A DNA stretch of 7,353 nucleotides from Bacteroidota bacterium (GCA_027021285.1 JALUUP010000446.1:1-7353), one strand, 5' to 3'; counted from the first letter of the stretch, positions 1 to 7,184 are shown. Notes: a model not told the origin generated them from the letters alone. A program made the numbers and translations.

Positions 1-424
1 GATCGATGTTGTCGTACATTCTGGAAGAAAGACGCCTGACTTTATAAATCCGGTAGCGGCTGAGCGAGGGGTCGTCAGGCGTTCCGTCGGGCAGGATCTT
101 TCCCGCCTGGAATCCGTGACGGTAGGTCGAGCCTGCAATGTGTATTTTCCCCTGGACTTTTCCTCCAACAATAAATCCATCCTCGAAAACAACACTCTTT
201 CCTGACCCTTTTGGCCATTCCAACCCATTCGTTCTGGTGATGGGATTGAAAGCCATGTCTCCGTTGTTGCCCATCCACATGAGGATGTTGTTTATGCTGA
301 TGAAGTCATAGTGATCGTTGATTCCTTGTAGTGCCAGATGCTTGTACTTATCGTGCGATTGAGCATCCGTCGCACTATAATAGAAGGGGAGGATGGCGGC
401 GCAGAAAAGAACGATGGACTTCAT
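1..424 (-). CDS. Secreted protein with signal peptide, 5' part only (T9SS-cargo-like family)
   Basis: The minus strand is open from the ATG at 424-422 to the window edge, giving about 141 N-terminal residues; the rest of the gene lies outside. The first ~22 residues form a signal peptide: MKS, a hydrophobic stretch IVLFCAAILPFYY, then a small-residue region ending near TDAQS. The mature part has NNILMWMGNNG (about residues 45-55), GLEWP, FEDGFIVGGKVQG and AGSTYRHGFQAGKI, then PDDPSLSRYRIYKVRR. From memory this motif series (asparagine-rich opening, GL.WP, FEDG..WGGK, GGSTYR.GLQAG) is common at the start of large secreted proteins of Bacteroidota and Ignavibacteriota, often ending in a T9SS sorting domain; no tail can be seen here. 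A GGGGA ribosome-binding site lies 8 bases before the ATG. It is divergent from the trehalose run. No biochemical function is known to me. The reading frame is well supported; the family and export route are inferred. Confidence 0.8.
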   Translation of the reverse strand, partial: MKSIVLFCAAILPFYYSATDAQSHDKYKHLALQGINDHYDFISINNILMWMGNNGDMAFNPITRTNGLEWPKGSGKSVVFEDGFIVGGKVQGKIHIAGSTYRHGFQAGKILPDGTPDDPSLSRYRIYKVRRLSSRMYDNID

Positions 425-491
425 GTGATCGATCCCCATTGGATGATGAATGCGGGCGCGTCCAGGATGTTGTTATGGCGATAGAGATGCC

Positions 492-497
492 ATTATA
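492..497 (-). promoter_or_regulatory. Candidate -10 box for the divergent secreted-protein gene
   Basis: Read on the minus strand this is a perfect TATAAT, preceded by TGTTTG and about 68 bases upstream of the ATG at 424. No good -35 box sits at 16-18 bases; ATTACA (plus-strand 511-516) is only 13 bases away. The Bacteroidota-type pattern (TTTG with TAnnTTTG) is not clearly present either. It is a candidate only, in an AT-richer spot of the intergenic region. Confidence 0.3.
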
Positions 498-551
498 CAA
501 ACACGCCCATTGTAATGACACATGAGATCGCATTTCGATACATCTCGCGGT

Positions 552-579
552 TTGGAATTCGCGGAGCGGATTGTTTACT
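552..579 (+). promoter_or_regulatory. Weak candidate promoter for the trehalose gene run
   Basis: TTGGAA (552-557) and TTTACT (574-579), separated by 16 bases, each match 4 of 6 positions of a sigma-70 promoter. This would start a transcript near 586, about 60 bases before the first gene of the run. The match is poor enough to be chance, but a promoter is expected somewhere in 425-645 because the flanking genes are divergent. Confidence 0.2.
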
Positions 580-645
580 TCATACGAAGGATATCTGAGT
601 TATCACCGCGAAAAGCTGTTCAGGGATTAATCTATTCAGGAAATC

Positions 646-1380
646 ATGACAAAGAAACGAAAAAACGAACCGTTCCTGGTCCGCGATTGCAGCCTCGCCG
701 CCGTGGCCGTCGGCGTGCAAGCGCAGAGCCTGCGCGAGCTTCGCGACAAGATCGCGACCATACATCCGGGAAGCATCTACCATCATTTCTGGGGCGGCAG
801 GTTGCGTCCCCAGTTCGAACATCCCGAGTATCACAATGATTTTGCGGCCTGGGCCCACCATGCTCTTCACGACAATGTCCTGGCTGAACGCCTCGGAGTA
901 ATCGACCCCACAGATTTCAAGGACCTGGAAGGCTTGCGGCAAGAACTCATTGATGTGATCGAGGAACGGTTGGACGAGCAGGACTGGCTTGCCTGGGCGC
1001 GTCGTGAGGACCAGTTTCATTTTATCCGGTCCCAGATCGTTGTCTTCTCGACTCCGCTGCGCATCGAAACACCGGCCGATATGCAGGATGTAATTCCATC
1101 CATGTCTGCCAGCAGTATCTTTTACCATTTCATCGACGCCCGCCGGAGGACACCGGAATTCCTGGATGATTTCTGTACCTGGCTCAACGGTTTCGACGGT
1201 AAATACGATGATTTGATCCAGGGCATCGGCCAAATCGATCCGTATTTTCTTTCGCTGGTGGATTTGAAACAGCGCCTGAGCGAGACTGTCTCCGATTACC
1301 TCATGGGGGTCGGATATGTCAAGACGTATATTGAACAGACGCATCGTCGATCGGATGAGAGGGAGGGGAATGGGCAATGA
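646..1380 (+). CDS. DUF5752-like protein with two internal repeats, function unknown
   Basis: This 244-residue soluble protein has no signal peptide or membrane segment. I recognise it as DUF5752-like, a family without known function that I recall near glycosyltransferase and trehalose genes. It consists of two copies of one module, about residues 10-109 and 126-219. Matching positions are SIYHHF (43-48) with SIFYHF (157-162), DFAAW (65-69) with DFCTW (175-179), GVIDP (84-88) with GQIDP (195-199), and LRQEL (97-101) with LKQRL (207-211). The repeated His-Phe, Asp-Phe-x-x-Trp and Ile-Asp-Pro positions look structural or ligand-binding, but no known catalytic motif is seen. The start is supported by AGGA at 638-641 and an in-frame stop at 628-630. 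Its stop overlaps the next gene's start (ATGA, 1377-1380), which implies translational coupling to treT and suggests an accessory or regulatory role in trehalose synthesis; that role is inference. Confidence 0.8.
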   Translation: MTKKRKNEPFLVRDCSLAAVAVGVQAQSLRELRDKIATIHPGSIYHHFWGGRLRPQFEHPEYHNDFAAWAHHALHDNVLAERLGVIDPTDFKDLEGLRQELIDVIEERLDEQDWLAWARREDQFHFIRSQIVVFSTPLRIETPADMQDVIPSMSASSIFYHFIDARRRTPEFLDDFCTWLNGFDGKYDDLIQGIGQIDPYFLSLVDLKQRLSETVSDYLMGVGYVKTYIEQTHRRSDEREGNGQ

Positions 1381-2648
1381 AAACCTCTCTTGATGCATAC
1401 GAACCAATCGTGGGTCGGGACATTATCGACCAGTTATTCCAGATCGCGACCCCGTTGAAAGGAATGAAGATCGTACACGTGAACTCTACCCGTGTCGGTG
1501 GAGGCGTGGCGGAAATCCTTCACAAGATGATACCGCTCATGAACGCACTTGGCCTGGAAGCACAGTGGGAGGTCATTACCGGCACCAGTGAATTCTACCA
1601 GTGCACGAAGAGTTTTCACAATGCGTTGCAGGGGAATCACGTGGTCATACCGGATACCCATCTGCGTGAATACGAGAAAATAAATGCAAAATTCGCGGAG
1701 GAACAGAGAGGCACCCTGGAGGATGCGGACATCGTCATCATTCATGATCCTCAACCTGCGGCCGTGGTCAAGCATTTTACGAACCGAAAAGGGAAATGGA
1801 TATGGCGTTGTCACATCGACGCCAGCAGGCCTTATAGACCGGTCTGGAAATATCTCCGGGATAAGGTGGCGAATTACGACGCCAGCGTGTTTTCCCTGGC
1901 GGATTTCGCCCAACCGCTTCCGCATCCGACATACCTTATTCCGCCCAGCATCGATCCCCTGACCGAGAAAAACATCGACTTGGATCCGGATGAGATCGCC
2001 TCCGTGTACGACGAATTTGGTATCGACCCGGCTCGGCCCATGATTCTCCAGGTATCCCGATACGACCGGTTCAAGGATCCGCTTGGTGTGATCGAGGCGT
2101 ACCGCCTGGCAAAGAAATTTACACCGACGTTGCAGCTCGTTCTGGCCGGGGGCGGGGCCTCTGATGATCCGGAGGGCGCGGTGGTGCTGGAAGAGGTCGA
2201 ACTCGCCGGGCGCGACGATCCCGACATCAAAGTGCTGGATTTGCCGCCGGACGCGCACAGGACGATCAACGCGTTACAGCGGGCTTCGGATATCGTGTTG
2301 CAAAAATCCATCAAGGAAGGATTCGGTTTGACGGTGACCGAAGCCTTGTGGAAAAGCAAACCCGTCATCGGGGGCAATACGGGGGGCATCAAGCTCCAGG
2401 TCATCAACCACCATACCGGTTTTCTTGTCAATACCCCTGAGGGCGCCGCTCATCGTATCCGCTACCTGTTGCATAATCCTGATAAGCTCAAGGAAATGGG
2501 AGACAAAGGGAAAGAATTCGTTCGTGAAAATTTCCTGCTTACCCGCCATTTGCGCGAGTATCTCACTCTCATGCTCATACTCTGGTTCGGGAACGGGGAT
2601 CGCATCGAGCTCGACCGCTTGGATTGGCGTACGGGCGGCAAATCGTGA
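1377..2648 (+). CDS. treT: Trehalose glycosyltransferring synthase TreT (GT4 family)
   Basis: This 423-residue cytoplasmic glycosyltransferase joins a nucleoside-diphosphate glucose and free glucose to trehalose in one reversible step. It has the GT-B layout. The N-terminal half carries HVNST (34-38), GGGVAE (41-46), the HDPQPA loop (123-128) and WRCHID (143-148), all typical of archaeal and bacterial TreT and related trehalose phosphorylases. The C-terminal half holds the nucleotide-binding R228 and K233 in SRYDRFK, and the GT4 E-x7-E pair E314/E322 in KEGFGLTVTE. The length is near the usual ~415. GGGAGGGG (1361-1368) lies 8 bases before the start, and the start overlaps the stop of the DUF5752-like gene. 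The natural donor (ADP-, UDP- or GDP-glucose) cannot be read from sequence. A trehalose phosphorylase acting on glucose-1-phosphate is the main alternative, since the two activities share this fold; the otsAB context fits either. Confidence 0.85.
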   Translation: MKTSLDAYEPIVGRDIIDQLFQIATPLKGMKIVHVNSTRVGGGVAEILHKMIPLMNALGLEAQWEVITGTSEFYQCTKSFHNALQGNHVVIPDTHLREYEKINAKFAEEQRGTLEDADIVIIHDPQPAAVVKHFTNRKGKWIWRCHIDASRPYRPVWKYLRDKVANYDASVFSLADFAQPLPHPTYLIPPSIDPLTEKNIDLDPDEIASVYDEFGIDPARPMILQVSRYDRFKDPLGVIEAYRLAKKFTPTLQLVLAGGGASDDPEGAVVLEEVELAGRDDPDIKVLDLPPDAHRTINALQRASDIVLQKSIKEGFGLTVTEALWKSKPVIGGNTGGIKLQVINHHTGFLVNTPEGAAHRIRYLLHNPDKLKEMGDKGKEFVRENFLLTRHLREYLTLMLILWFGNGDRIELDRLDWRTGGKS

Positions 2649-2649
2649 T

Positions 2650-2668
2650 TGAAGAATGAAATTCTTTA
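2650..2668 (+). repeat. Small inverted repeat between treT and otsB
   Basis: AAGAAT (2652-2657) and ATTCTT (2661-2666) are a perfect inverted repeat around a 3-base loop. The stem extends by a G-T and a T-A pair to 8 pairs. It is AT-rich and not followed by a T-run, so it is not a convincing terminator. It could be a weak mRNA hairpin or chance. Confidence 0.3.
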
Positions 2669-2691
2669 CCTGATAGGAAAAGGGTAATATC

Positions 2692-3465
2692 GTGGTTGTA
2701 CTTCGGCCGGATTTTGATATCGAGGCATTCCGAACCTCTCTGGTGAGCGCGGACGAACGGGTATTGATGCTTGACTACGATGGGACATTGGCGCCGTTCA
2801 CCCTCCACCGTGACCGGGCCCTTCCATACAAAGGAGTCAGGGAACGACTCGAGGTGTTGCACGGTCAGAAACAAACGCGATTGGTATTGATCAGCGGCAG
2901 GACGGCTCCCGATCTCGTCCGGCTGTTAGACATGGACCCGTGTCCGGAAATCTGGGGCTCGCATGGATGGGAACGCTTTCGGGACGGGCGATACGACGCG
3001 CCGATGGTTCCGGAGCAATGGAGGCATGCCCTGACGGAAGCTCGCGACGCCTGTCTGTCAATTGCCGGGGAAGACCGTTGCGAGTTCAAACCCGCTTCCG
3101 TGGCGGTGCACTGGCGCGGACAGGAAAATGGTTTGCGGGAAGACGTCGAACGGAAGCTTCTGCCCCTATGGACTGGAATTGCGTCCAGGCTGAAACTGGA
3201 ACTCCAGCAGTTCGACGGTGGAATGGAACTCCGGTGCCCGGGGCGCGACAAGGGGGCTTCGGTGCGGACAATCTTGTCGGAATCACCGCCGGGAGCGGTC
3301 GCCGCATATTTGGGAGACGACCGGACGGATGAAGACGCGTTTGCGGCTATCCGGGGACGCGGCGTGGCTGTGCTGGTACGAAAGGAGTTGAGGGACACGA
3401 ACGCCGATTTGTGGCTTACACCGCCGGAAGAACTGCTCGAATTCATGGATTTGTGGATCAATTGA
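2692..3465 (+). CDS. otsB: Trehalose-6-phosphate phosphatase OtsB (HAD superfamily)
   Basis: This 257-residue cytoplasmic enzyme removes phosphate from trehalose-6-phosphate to release trehalose, the second step of the OtsA/OtsB route. HAD motif I is DYDGTL, with nucleophile D28 and acid D30. Motif II is the Ser of ISGR (67-70). Motif III is K187 in RDKGAS, and the metal-binding acidic motif is GDDRTDED (208-215). The cap region includes WGSHGWER, as in other OtsB proteins. Length is close to E. coli OtsB (about 266). The start is GTG, chosen because AGGAAAAGGG (2675-2684) ends 7 bases before it and the frame then opens with a normal N-terminus. The gene follows treT after 43 bases and precedes the mscS-type gene by 13 bases. 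Another phosphosugar phosphatase of the family is possible, but the nearby otsA makes trehalose the likely product. Confidence 0.92.
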   Translation: MVVLRPDFDIEAFRTSLVSADERVLMLDYDGTLAPFTLHRDRALPYKGVRERLEVLHGQKQTRLVLISGRTAPDLVRLLDMDPCPEIWGSHGWERFRDGRYDAPMVPEQWRHALTEARDACLSIAGEDRCEFKPASVAVHWRGQENGLREDVERKLLPLWTGIASRLKLELQQFDGGMELRCPGRDKGASVRTILSESPPGAVAAYLGDDRTDEDAFAAIRGRGVAVLVRKELRDTNADLWLTPPEELLEFMDLWIN

Positions 3466-3478
3466 TTTCTGGAATGTT

Positions 3479-4549
3479 ATGGAATTTCTTCAACTGACGT
3501 ATTACGGGAATACCATTCAGAACTGGCTGACAGCCGCCGGGATTACAGTCGCCGCGATGATCGTGTTTTACCTTGCCCGTACAATTGTGGTACGAAAGCT
3601 GCAGGCTTTTGCCCGCCGGACCAAGACCGAAATTGACGATATCCTTGTCGCTGCCCTTGCCAAGTCGAAGTCTGTTCTTTTGACGATCCTGGCCGTTTAC
3701 ATTGGGACACTGGCGCTGACCCTGCCACCATTGTTGAGATCGATCCTGGATACCGTTTCGGTTGTCGTTCTTCTTTTGCAGGTGGCGATCTGGTCTAATG
3801 AAATCATCACTGGTTCCCTCACTCGCTACCGCGAGCGGAAGATGGGGGAAGATGCGTCGTCCCGCGCTACAGTCAGCCTTATCAGCTTCCTGAGCAAGCT
3901 GGTGATGTGGACCGTCATTATTTTGCTGACGCTGGAAAACCTTGGCGTCGATATCACGGCGTTGATCGCAGGAGTGGGAGTGGGAGGTGTGGCAATTGCC
4001 TTGGCTGCTCAGAATATCCTGGGAGATCTGTTTGCGTCGCTCTCCATCATGCTCGATCAGCCGTTCGTTATCGGGGATTTTATTGTGGTGAACGAGTACG
4101 CGGGGACGGTTGAACACACCGGGCTGAAGACGACGCGCGTTCGCAGCCTGACCGGCGAACAACTGGTTTTTTCCAACACCGATCTTCTCGGGAGTCGCAT
4201 TCGTAATTACAAGCGTATGTCCGAACGACGGATTACGTTCACTTTCGGCGTCGTGTACCAGACGCCTTATGAAAAGGTGAAGGCGATTCCCGGAATGGTA
4301 AAGACGATCATCGAATCGGAGGAGATTGCACGGTTCGACCGGGCGCATTTCAAGGGTTTCGGGGACTCTTCCCTCGATTTCGAAGTCGTGTACTACATGT
4401 TGGACCCGGATTACAACCGCTACATGGATACGCAAGAATCCATCAACCTGAACATCCTCAAGCGTTTCGAGGAAGAGGGAATTGAATTCGCCTATCCCAC
4501 TCGAACGATATTTATCGAAGGATCGGGAAACAACACGGAGCTGTCATGA
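3479..4549 (+). CDS. MscS-family mechanosensitive ion channel
   Basis: This 356-residue inner-membrane protein is of the small-conductance mechanosensitive channel family, which opens under membrane tension and lets ions and small solutes leave the cell. Hydrophobic segments lie at about residues 17-36, 64-84, 88-108 and 135-153, followed by the Gly/Ala-rich pore helix (about 158-190, with GVGVGG and IALAAQNILGDL). The MscS beta domain follows, with QPFVIGDFIVV (194-204), GTVEHTGLKTTRVRS (209-223) and the IPN-like loop reading FSNTDL (231-236). The C-terminal alpha/beta domain ends near FAYPTRTIFI (338-347). It is longer than E. coli MscS (286 residues) by extra N-terminal membrane segments, as in the YbdG/YnaI-like and many environmental homologues. 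The ribosome-binding site is weak (GGA, 3471-3473). The stop overlaps the otsA start (ATGA, 4546-4549). The position between otsB and otsA suggests a role in release of compatible solutes. Confidence 0.93.
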   Translation: MEFLQLTYYGNTIQNWLTAAGITVAAMIVFYLARTIVVRKLQAFARRTKTEIDDILVAALAKSKSVLLTILAVYIGTLALTLPPLLRSILDTVSVVVLLLQVAIWSNEIITGSLTRYRERKMGEDASSRATVSLISFLSKLVMWTVIILLTLENLGVDITALIAGVGVGGVAIALAAQNILGDLFASLSIMLDQPFVIGDFIVVNEYAGTVEHTGLKTTRVRSLTGEQLVFSNTDLLGSRIRNYKRMSERRITFTFGVVYQTPYEKVKAIPGMVKTIIESEEIARFDRAHFKGFGDSSLDFEVVYYMLDPDYNRYMDTQESINLNILKRFEEEGIEFAYPTRTIFIEGSGNNTELS

Positions 4550-6093
4550 ACCCAACGTCCGCGGAAAAGCCTCGCCCGATGGTCGATGATGCCGTAGCTG
4601 CTTCAGGACGGCGCCTGGTTATCGTCTCAAACAGGTTGCCGGTGGTGCTGGCGCGTTCGAACGGGGTGCTGCAGATTCAACCCGGTTCGGGGGGGCTGGT
4701 GACGGCGTTGGCGCCGGTGTTACGAAACCGGGGCGGATTGTGGGTCGGTTGGCCGGGAACCATCGATGAAGATGAGGAAGAAGTTGGTCCGTTGGTCAAG
4801 CAGATGAGTAAACGAGCCGGGTTCTCGTTTCATCCAGTGCTTCTCAATTCGCGCGAAGTCGATCTCTACTATCATGGCTTTTCCAACGAGATCATATGGC
4901 CGTTGTTCCATGATTTGCAATCCCGGTGTAATTTCAATCCGGATTACTGGCGGAGCTACCAGGAGGTCAACCGTACGTTTGCCCGCAAGGTAATGGAACA
5001 GGTTCATGAAGACGATTATATCTGGGTTCACGATTATCACTTACTGCAAGTGGCAAAGGGACTGCGGGAATTGGGGTGCAAGGCTCCGCTGGGATTTTTC
5101 CTTCATATCCCGTTTCCCCCGCTCGACATATTCATCAAGTTGCCTTGGCGTTTCCAGGTTCTTCGTGCGCTTCTGGAATACGACCTCCTTGGGTTTCAGA
5201 CCATGCGGGACCGGCGAAATTTTATTCACTGCGTCAGAAGCCTGCTGAAAGATGTTCACGTCCACAGCGCCGGATCGCTCCACGTCTGTCACGCGGGAGC
5301 GCGCGAGATTCGCGTGGGATGTTTTCCCATCAGCATCGACTTCGGGGAGTTTGAGCGGCTGGCTTCGGATCGCGACGTTGCGGAAGAAGCCTGGTACATT
5401 CACGAAGCGCACCCGGATCAAAAAATGGTGTTGGGAGTGGACCGGCTCGACTATACAAAGGGCATTCCATACCGGCTTGAGGCGTTTCGTGTGTTCCTCA
5501 GGCAGCATCCCGAGCTTCACCGCAAAGTGACCATGATCCAGATCGTGGTACCGAGCCGCATCGACATTCCCAAGTACAACGATCTCAAGATGGAGATCGA
5601 GCGACTGGTGGGTGAAATCAACGGCGAGTTTACACAGTCGGGGTGGGTGCCGATCTACTACGTCTTCCGTCGTCTTCGAAAAAAAGAACTGCTTTCCTAT
5701 TACCGAACATCCGAGATTGCATTGATTACGCCGATCAAGGATGGCATGAACCTGGTCGCGAAGGAATACAGCGCCTCCAACATTGAGGAACGCGGTGTTC
5801 TCATTCTCAGTGAATTCGCTGGAGCCGCGTCACAGCTTCAGCGGTTCGCCCTTCTTGTGAATCCTTACGATGTCGAAGGTGTTGCCGCCGCTATCCACGA
5901 AGCCGTGGTTATGCCGGAGGGGGAGCGCCGCAACAGAATGAGGAGAATGCGTCGCAGCATAAAGCGTCAGGACGTGTTCTGGTGGGTGCGGTCATTCTTG
6001 TCCGCCGCAATTTCAGTCGAGCTGGTGGATTTCCCTCTCATTTATGAATATCTTCCCACTGCGGAATTCATCGAGGAAGGCATTTCCGTGTGA
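4546..6093 (+). CDS. otsA: Trehalose-6-phosphate synthase OtsA (GT20)
   Basis: This 515-residue cytoplasmic GT20 enzyme transfers glucose from a sugar nucleotide to glucose-6-phosphate, giving trehalose-6-phosphate for OtsB. Visible hallmarks, in order, are SNRLPV with R30, GSGGLVTAL (47-55), LWVGWPG (65-71), the phosphate-site YYHGFSNEIIWP with Y108/Y109 and W118, HDYH (162-165), LHIPFP (186-191), DRLDYTKG with R300 and K305 for donor phosphates, and DGMNLVAKEY (399-408) near the C-terminal donor site. It is about 40 residues longer than E. coli OtsA (474), mainly an N-terminal extension of about 20 residues before the RRLVIVSNRL strand and a C-terminal tail. An internal start at M12 is possible, but GGAG (4537-4540) 5 bases before the chosen ATG and the 4-base overlap with the channel gene favour this one. 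Glucosylglycerol-phosphate synthase is a related GT20 enzyme and the main alternative; the nearby otsB and treT favour trehalose. Confidence 0.93.
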   Translation: MNPTSAEKPRPMVDDAVAASGRRLVIVSNRLPVVLARSNGVLQIQPGSGGLVTALAPVLRNRGGLWVGWPGTIDEDEEEVGPLVKQMSKRAGFSFHPVLLNSREVDLYYHGFSNEIIWPLFHDLQSRCNFNPDYWRSYQEVNRTFARKVMEQVHEDDYIWVHDYHLLQVAKGLRELGCKAPLGFFLHIPFPPLDIFIKLPWRFQVLRALLEYDLLGFQTMRDRRNFIHCVRSLLKDVHVHSAGSLHVCHAGAREIRVGCFPISIDFGEFERLASDRDVAEEAWYIHEAHPDQKMVLGVDRLDYTKGIPYRLEAFRVFLRQHPELHRKVTMIQIVVPSRIDIPKYNDLKMEIERLVGEINGEFTQSGWVPIYYVFRRLRKKELLSYYRTSEIALITPIKDGMNLVAKEYSASNIEERGVLILSEFAGAASQLQRFALLVNPYDVEGVAAAIHEAVVMPEGERRNRMRRMRRSIKRQDVFWWVRSFLSAAISVELVDFPLIYEYLPTAEFIEEGISV

Positions 6094-6195
6094 TCGAATT
6101 ATCTGACCTGAACCTGCATCGGCACGGCGGATGAGCATAGATCAACAACATACGCGTCCATTCATCATTATTCAGCAAGTGTCCAAATAGCAGCC
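6094..6195. other. Gap between otsA and dapF, no clear signal
   Basis: These 102 bases hold no stem followed by a T-run and no good promoter. A 19-codon frame (6131-6190) opens with ATG but has no convincing ribosome-binding site. It is the largest gap on the plus strand after 646, so it is the likeliest place for the trehalose run to end, but the sequence does not show this. Confidence 0.5.
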
Positions 6196-7125
6196 ATGAT
6201 GGAAATTCCCTTTACCAAGGCCCAGGCGGCACTCAACGATTTTGTCGTTGTTGACGACAGGGAAGGAAGAATACCGGTGGAAACACGGAAGACCTTCGCC
6301 CGGGAAGCATGCCTGCGGCGCAAGGGTATTGGCGGGGACGGTATCATTTTCATCGAGGAGAACAACCTCGTGGAATTCACGATGGCCTTCTATAACCCTG
6401 ACGGGACCGACGGTTCCATGTGCGGTAACGGCGGACGGTGCGCCGCGCTCTTTGCATACAGAAATGGTATCGCCGGCAGTGAAATGGGGTTCGAGGTTTT
6501 AGGTCAGTACTACAAAGCCCTCGTCCTGGATGATGGTGTGCGTTTGTTCTTTCCGCCCCCAAAAACGATCCGGTTGAATTTCAAGTTGCCGCTAAAGGAT
6601 GAAACCGTGACCGCTCACTATGTTCACAGCGGGGCGCCCCATGTGGTGGTATTCATCGACGATTTTGAAAATGCCTCGTATCTTTCCCTCGACGATGTTC
6701 CGGTGAAAACTCTGGGACAGGAAATTCGCCTTCATGGTGATTTCCGACCGGTCGGAGTAAACGCGAGCTTTGTTAGTATTGACACCGATCAGCGCGTTCA
6801 CATCCGGACGTTCGAGAAAGGTGTGGAAGCGGAAACAGCATCGTGTGGAACCGGTGCCGTGGCCGCGGCCATTGTCAGCCACGCCGTCCGGAACATCAAT
6901 CCTCCGGTGACCTTGCAAACGTTTGGCGGAGACAGCTTGAAGGTAGGGTTTCAGCCACTCAGCGACGAAGAACGGATAGAGATCATTCCATTTATCGAAT
7001 CTGATATTCGCGGTGCCGACGTTGGGCACGATCTGTACCTCGAAGGACCGGCGCAGTTGGTGTTCACGGGAACAACATGGTTCGATGGAGAAAAGAATCT
7101 CTTTGCACGGCAGGAAGATGAATAA
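6196..7125 (+). CDS. dapF: Diaminopimelate epimerase DapF
   Basis: This 309-residue cytoplasmic, cofactor-independent racemase converts LL-diaminopimelate to the meso form, for lysine and peptidoglycan. The two catalytic cysteines are both present: C76 in MCGNGGRC and C217 in SCGTGAVAAA. Other family motifs are NDFVVVDD (14-21), FYNPDG before the first cysteine, SGAPHVV (about 149-155), GVNASFV, and the RTFEKGVEAET segment leading to the second cysteine. It is slightly longer than E. coli DapF (274), with an extended C-terminus. The N-terminal loop reads AQAALNDF where most DapF have G-x-G-N-D-F; the Asn is kept, the two glycines are not. Two adjacent ATGs (6196 and 6199) are possible starts, and no strong ribosome-binding site precedes them; an in-frame stop at 6109-6111 limits upstream extension. 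It is followed by an MgtC-like gene about 59 bases on. Confidence 0.95.
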   Translation: MMEIPFTKAQAALNDFVVVDDREGRIPVETRKTFAREACLRRKGIGGDGIIFIEENNLVEFTMAFYNPDGTDGSMCGNGGRCAALFAYRNGIAGSEMGFEVLGQYYKALVLDDGVRLFFPPPKTIRLNFKLPLKDETVTAHYVHSGAPHVVVFIDDFENASYLSLDDVPVKTLGQEIRLHGDFRPVGVNASFVSIDTDQRVHIRTFEKGVEAETASCGTGAVAAAIVSHAVRNINPPVTLQTFGGDSLKVGFQPLSDEERIEIIPFIESDIRGADVGHDLYLEGPAQLVFTGTTWFDGEKNLFARQEDE

Positions 7126-7184
7126 GAACATGGGTGCTTCCAAAGCTACAAACGTGGACGACATCTATGGAAGGGATGAGATTC

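Noticed and set aside
75..278. Minus-strand frame of 67 codons at the left edge
   Set aside because: It is a shifted reading of the secreted-protein gene, which has a signal peptide and conserved motifs in the other frame from 424 to the edge.
522..839. Plus-strand frame of 105 codons overlapping the start of the first operon gene
   Set aside because: Its second half is an out-of-frame reading of the DUF5752-like gene, rich in Arg and Ser with no domain; no ribosome-binding site at its ATG.
580..1407. Long minus-strand frame (275 codons) opposite the DUF5752-like gene
   Set aside because: It lies antisense to a better-supported gene with a ribosome-binding site and recognisable repeats; its translation resembles no family I know. 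Similar antisense frames lie opposite treT (1434-2258) and the channel gene (3458-4435), as expected from codon bias.
4546..6093. Reading otsA as glucosylglycerol-phosphate synthase
   Set aside because: The family motifs do not exclude it, but otsB and treT in the same run make trehalose-6-phosphate the more likely product.
6131..6190. 19-codon frame between otsA and dapF
   Set aside because: No clear ribosome-binding site and no codon run typical of a leader peptide; too short to support.
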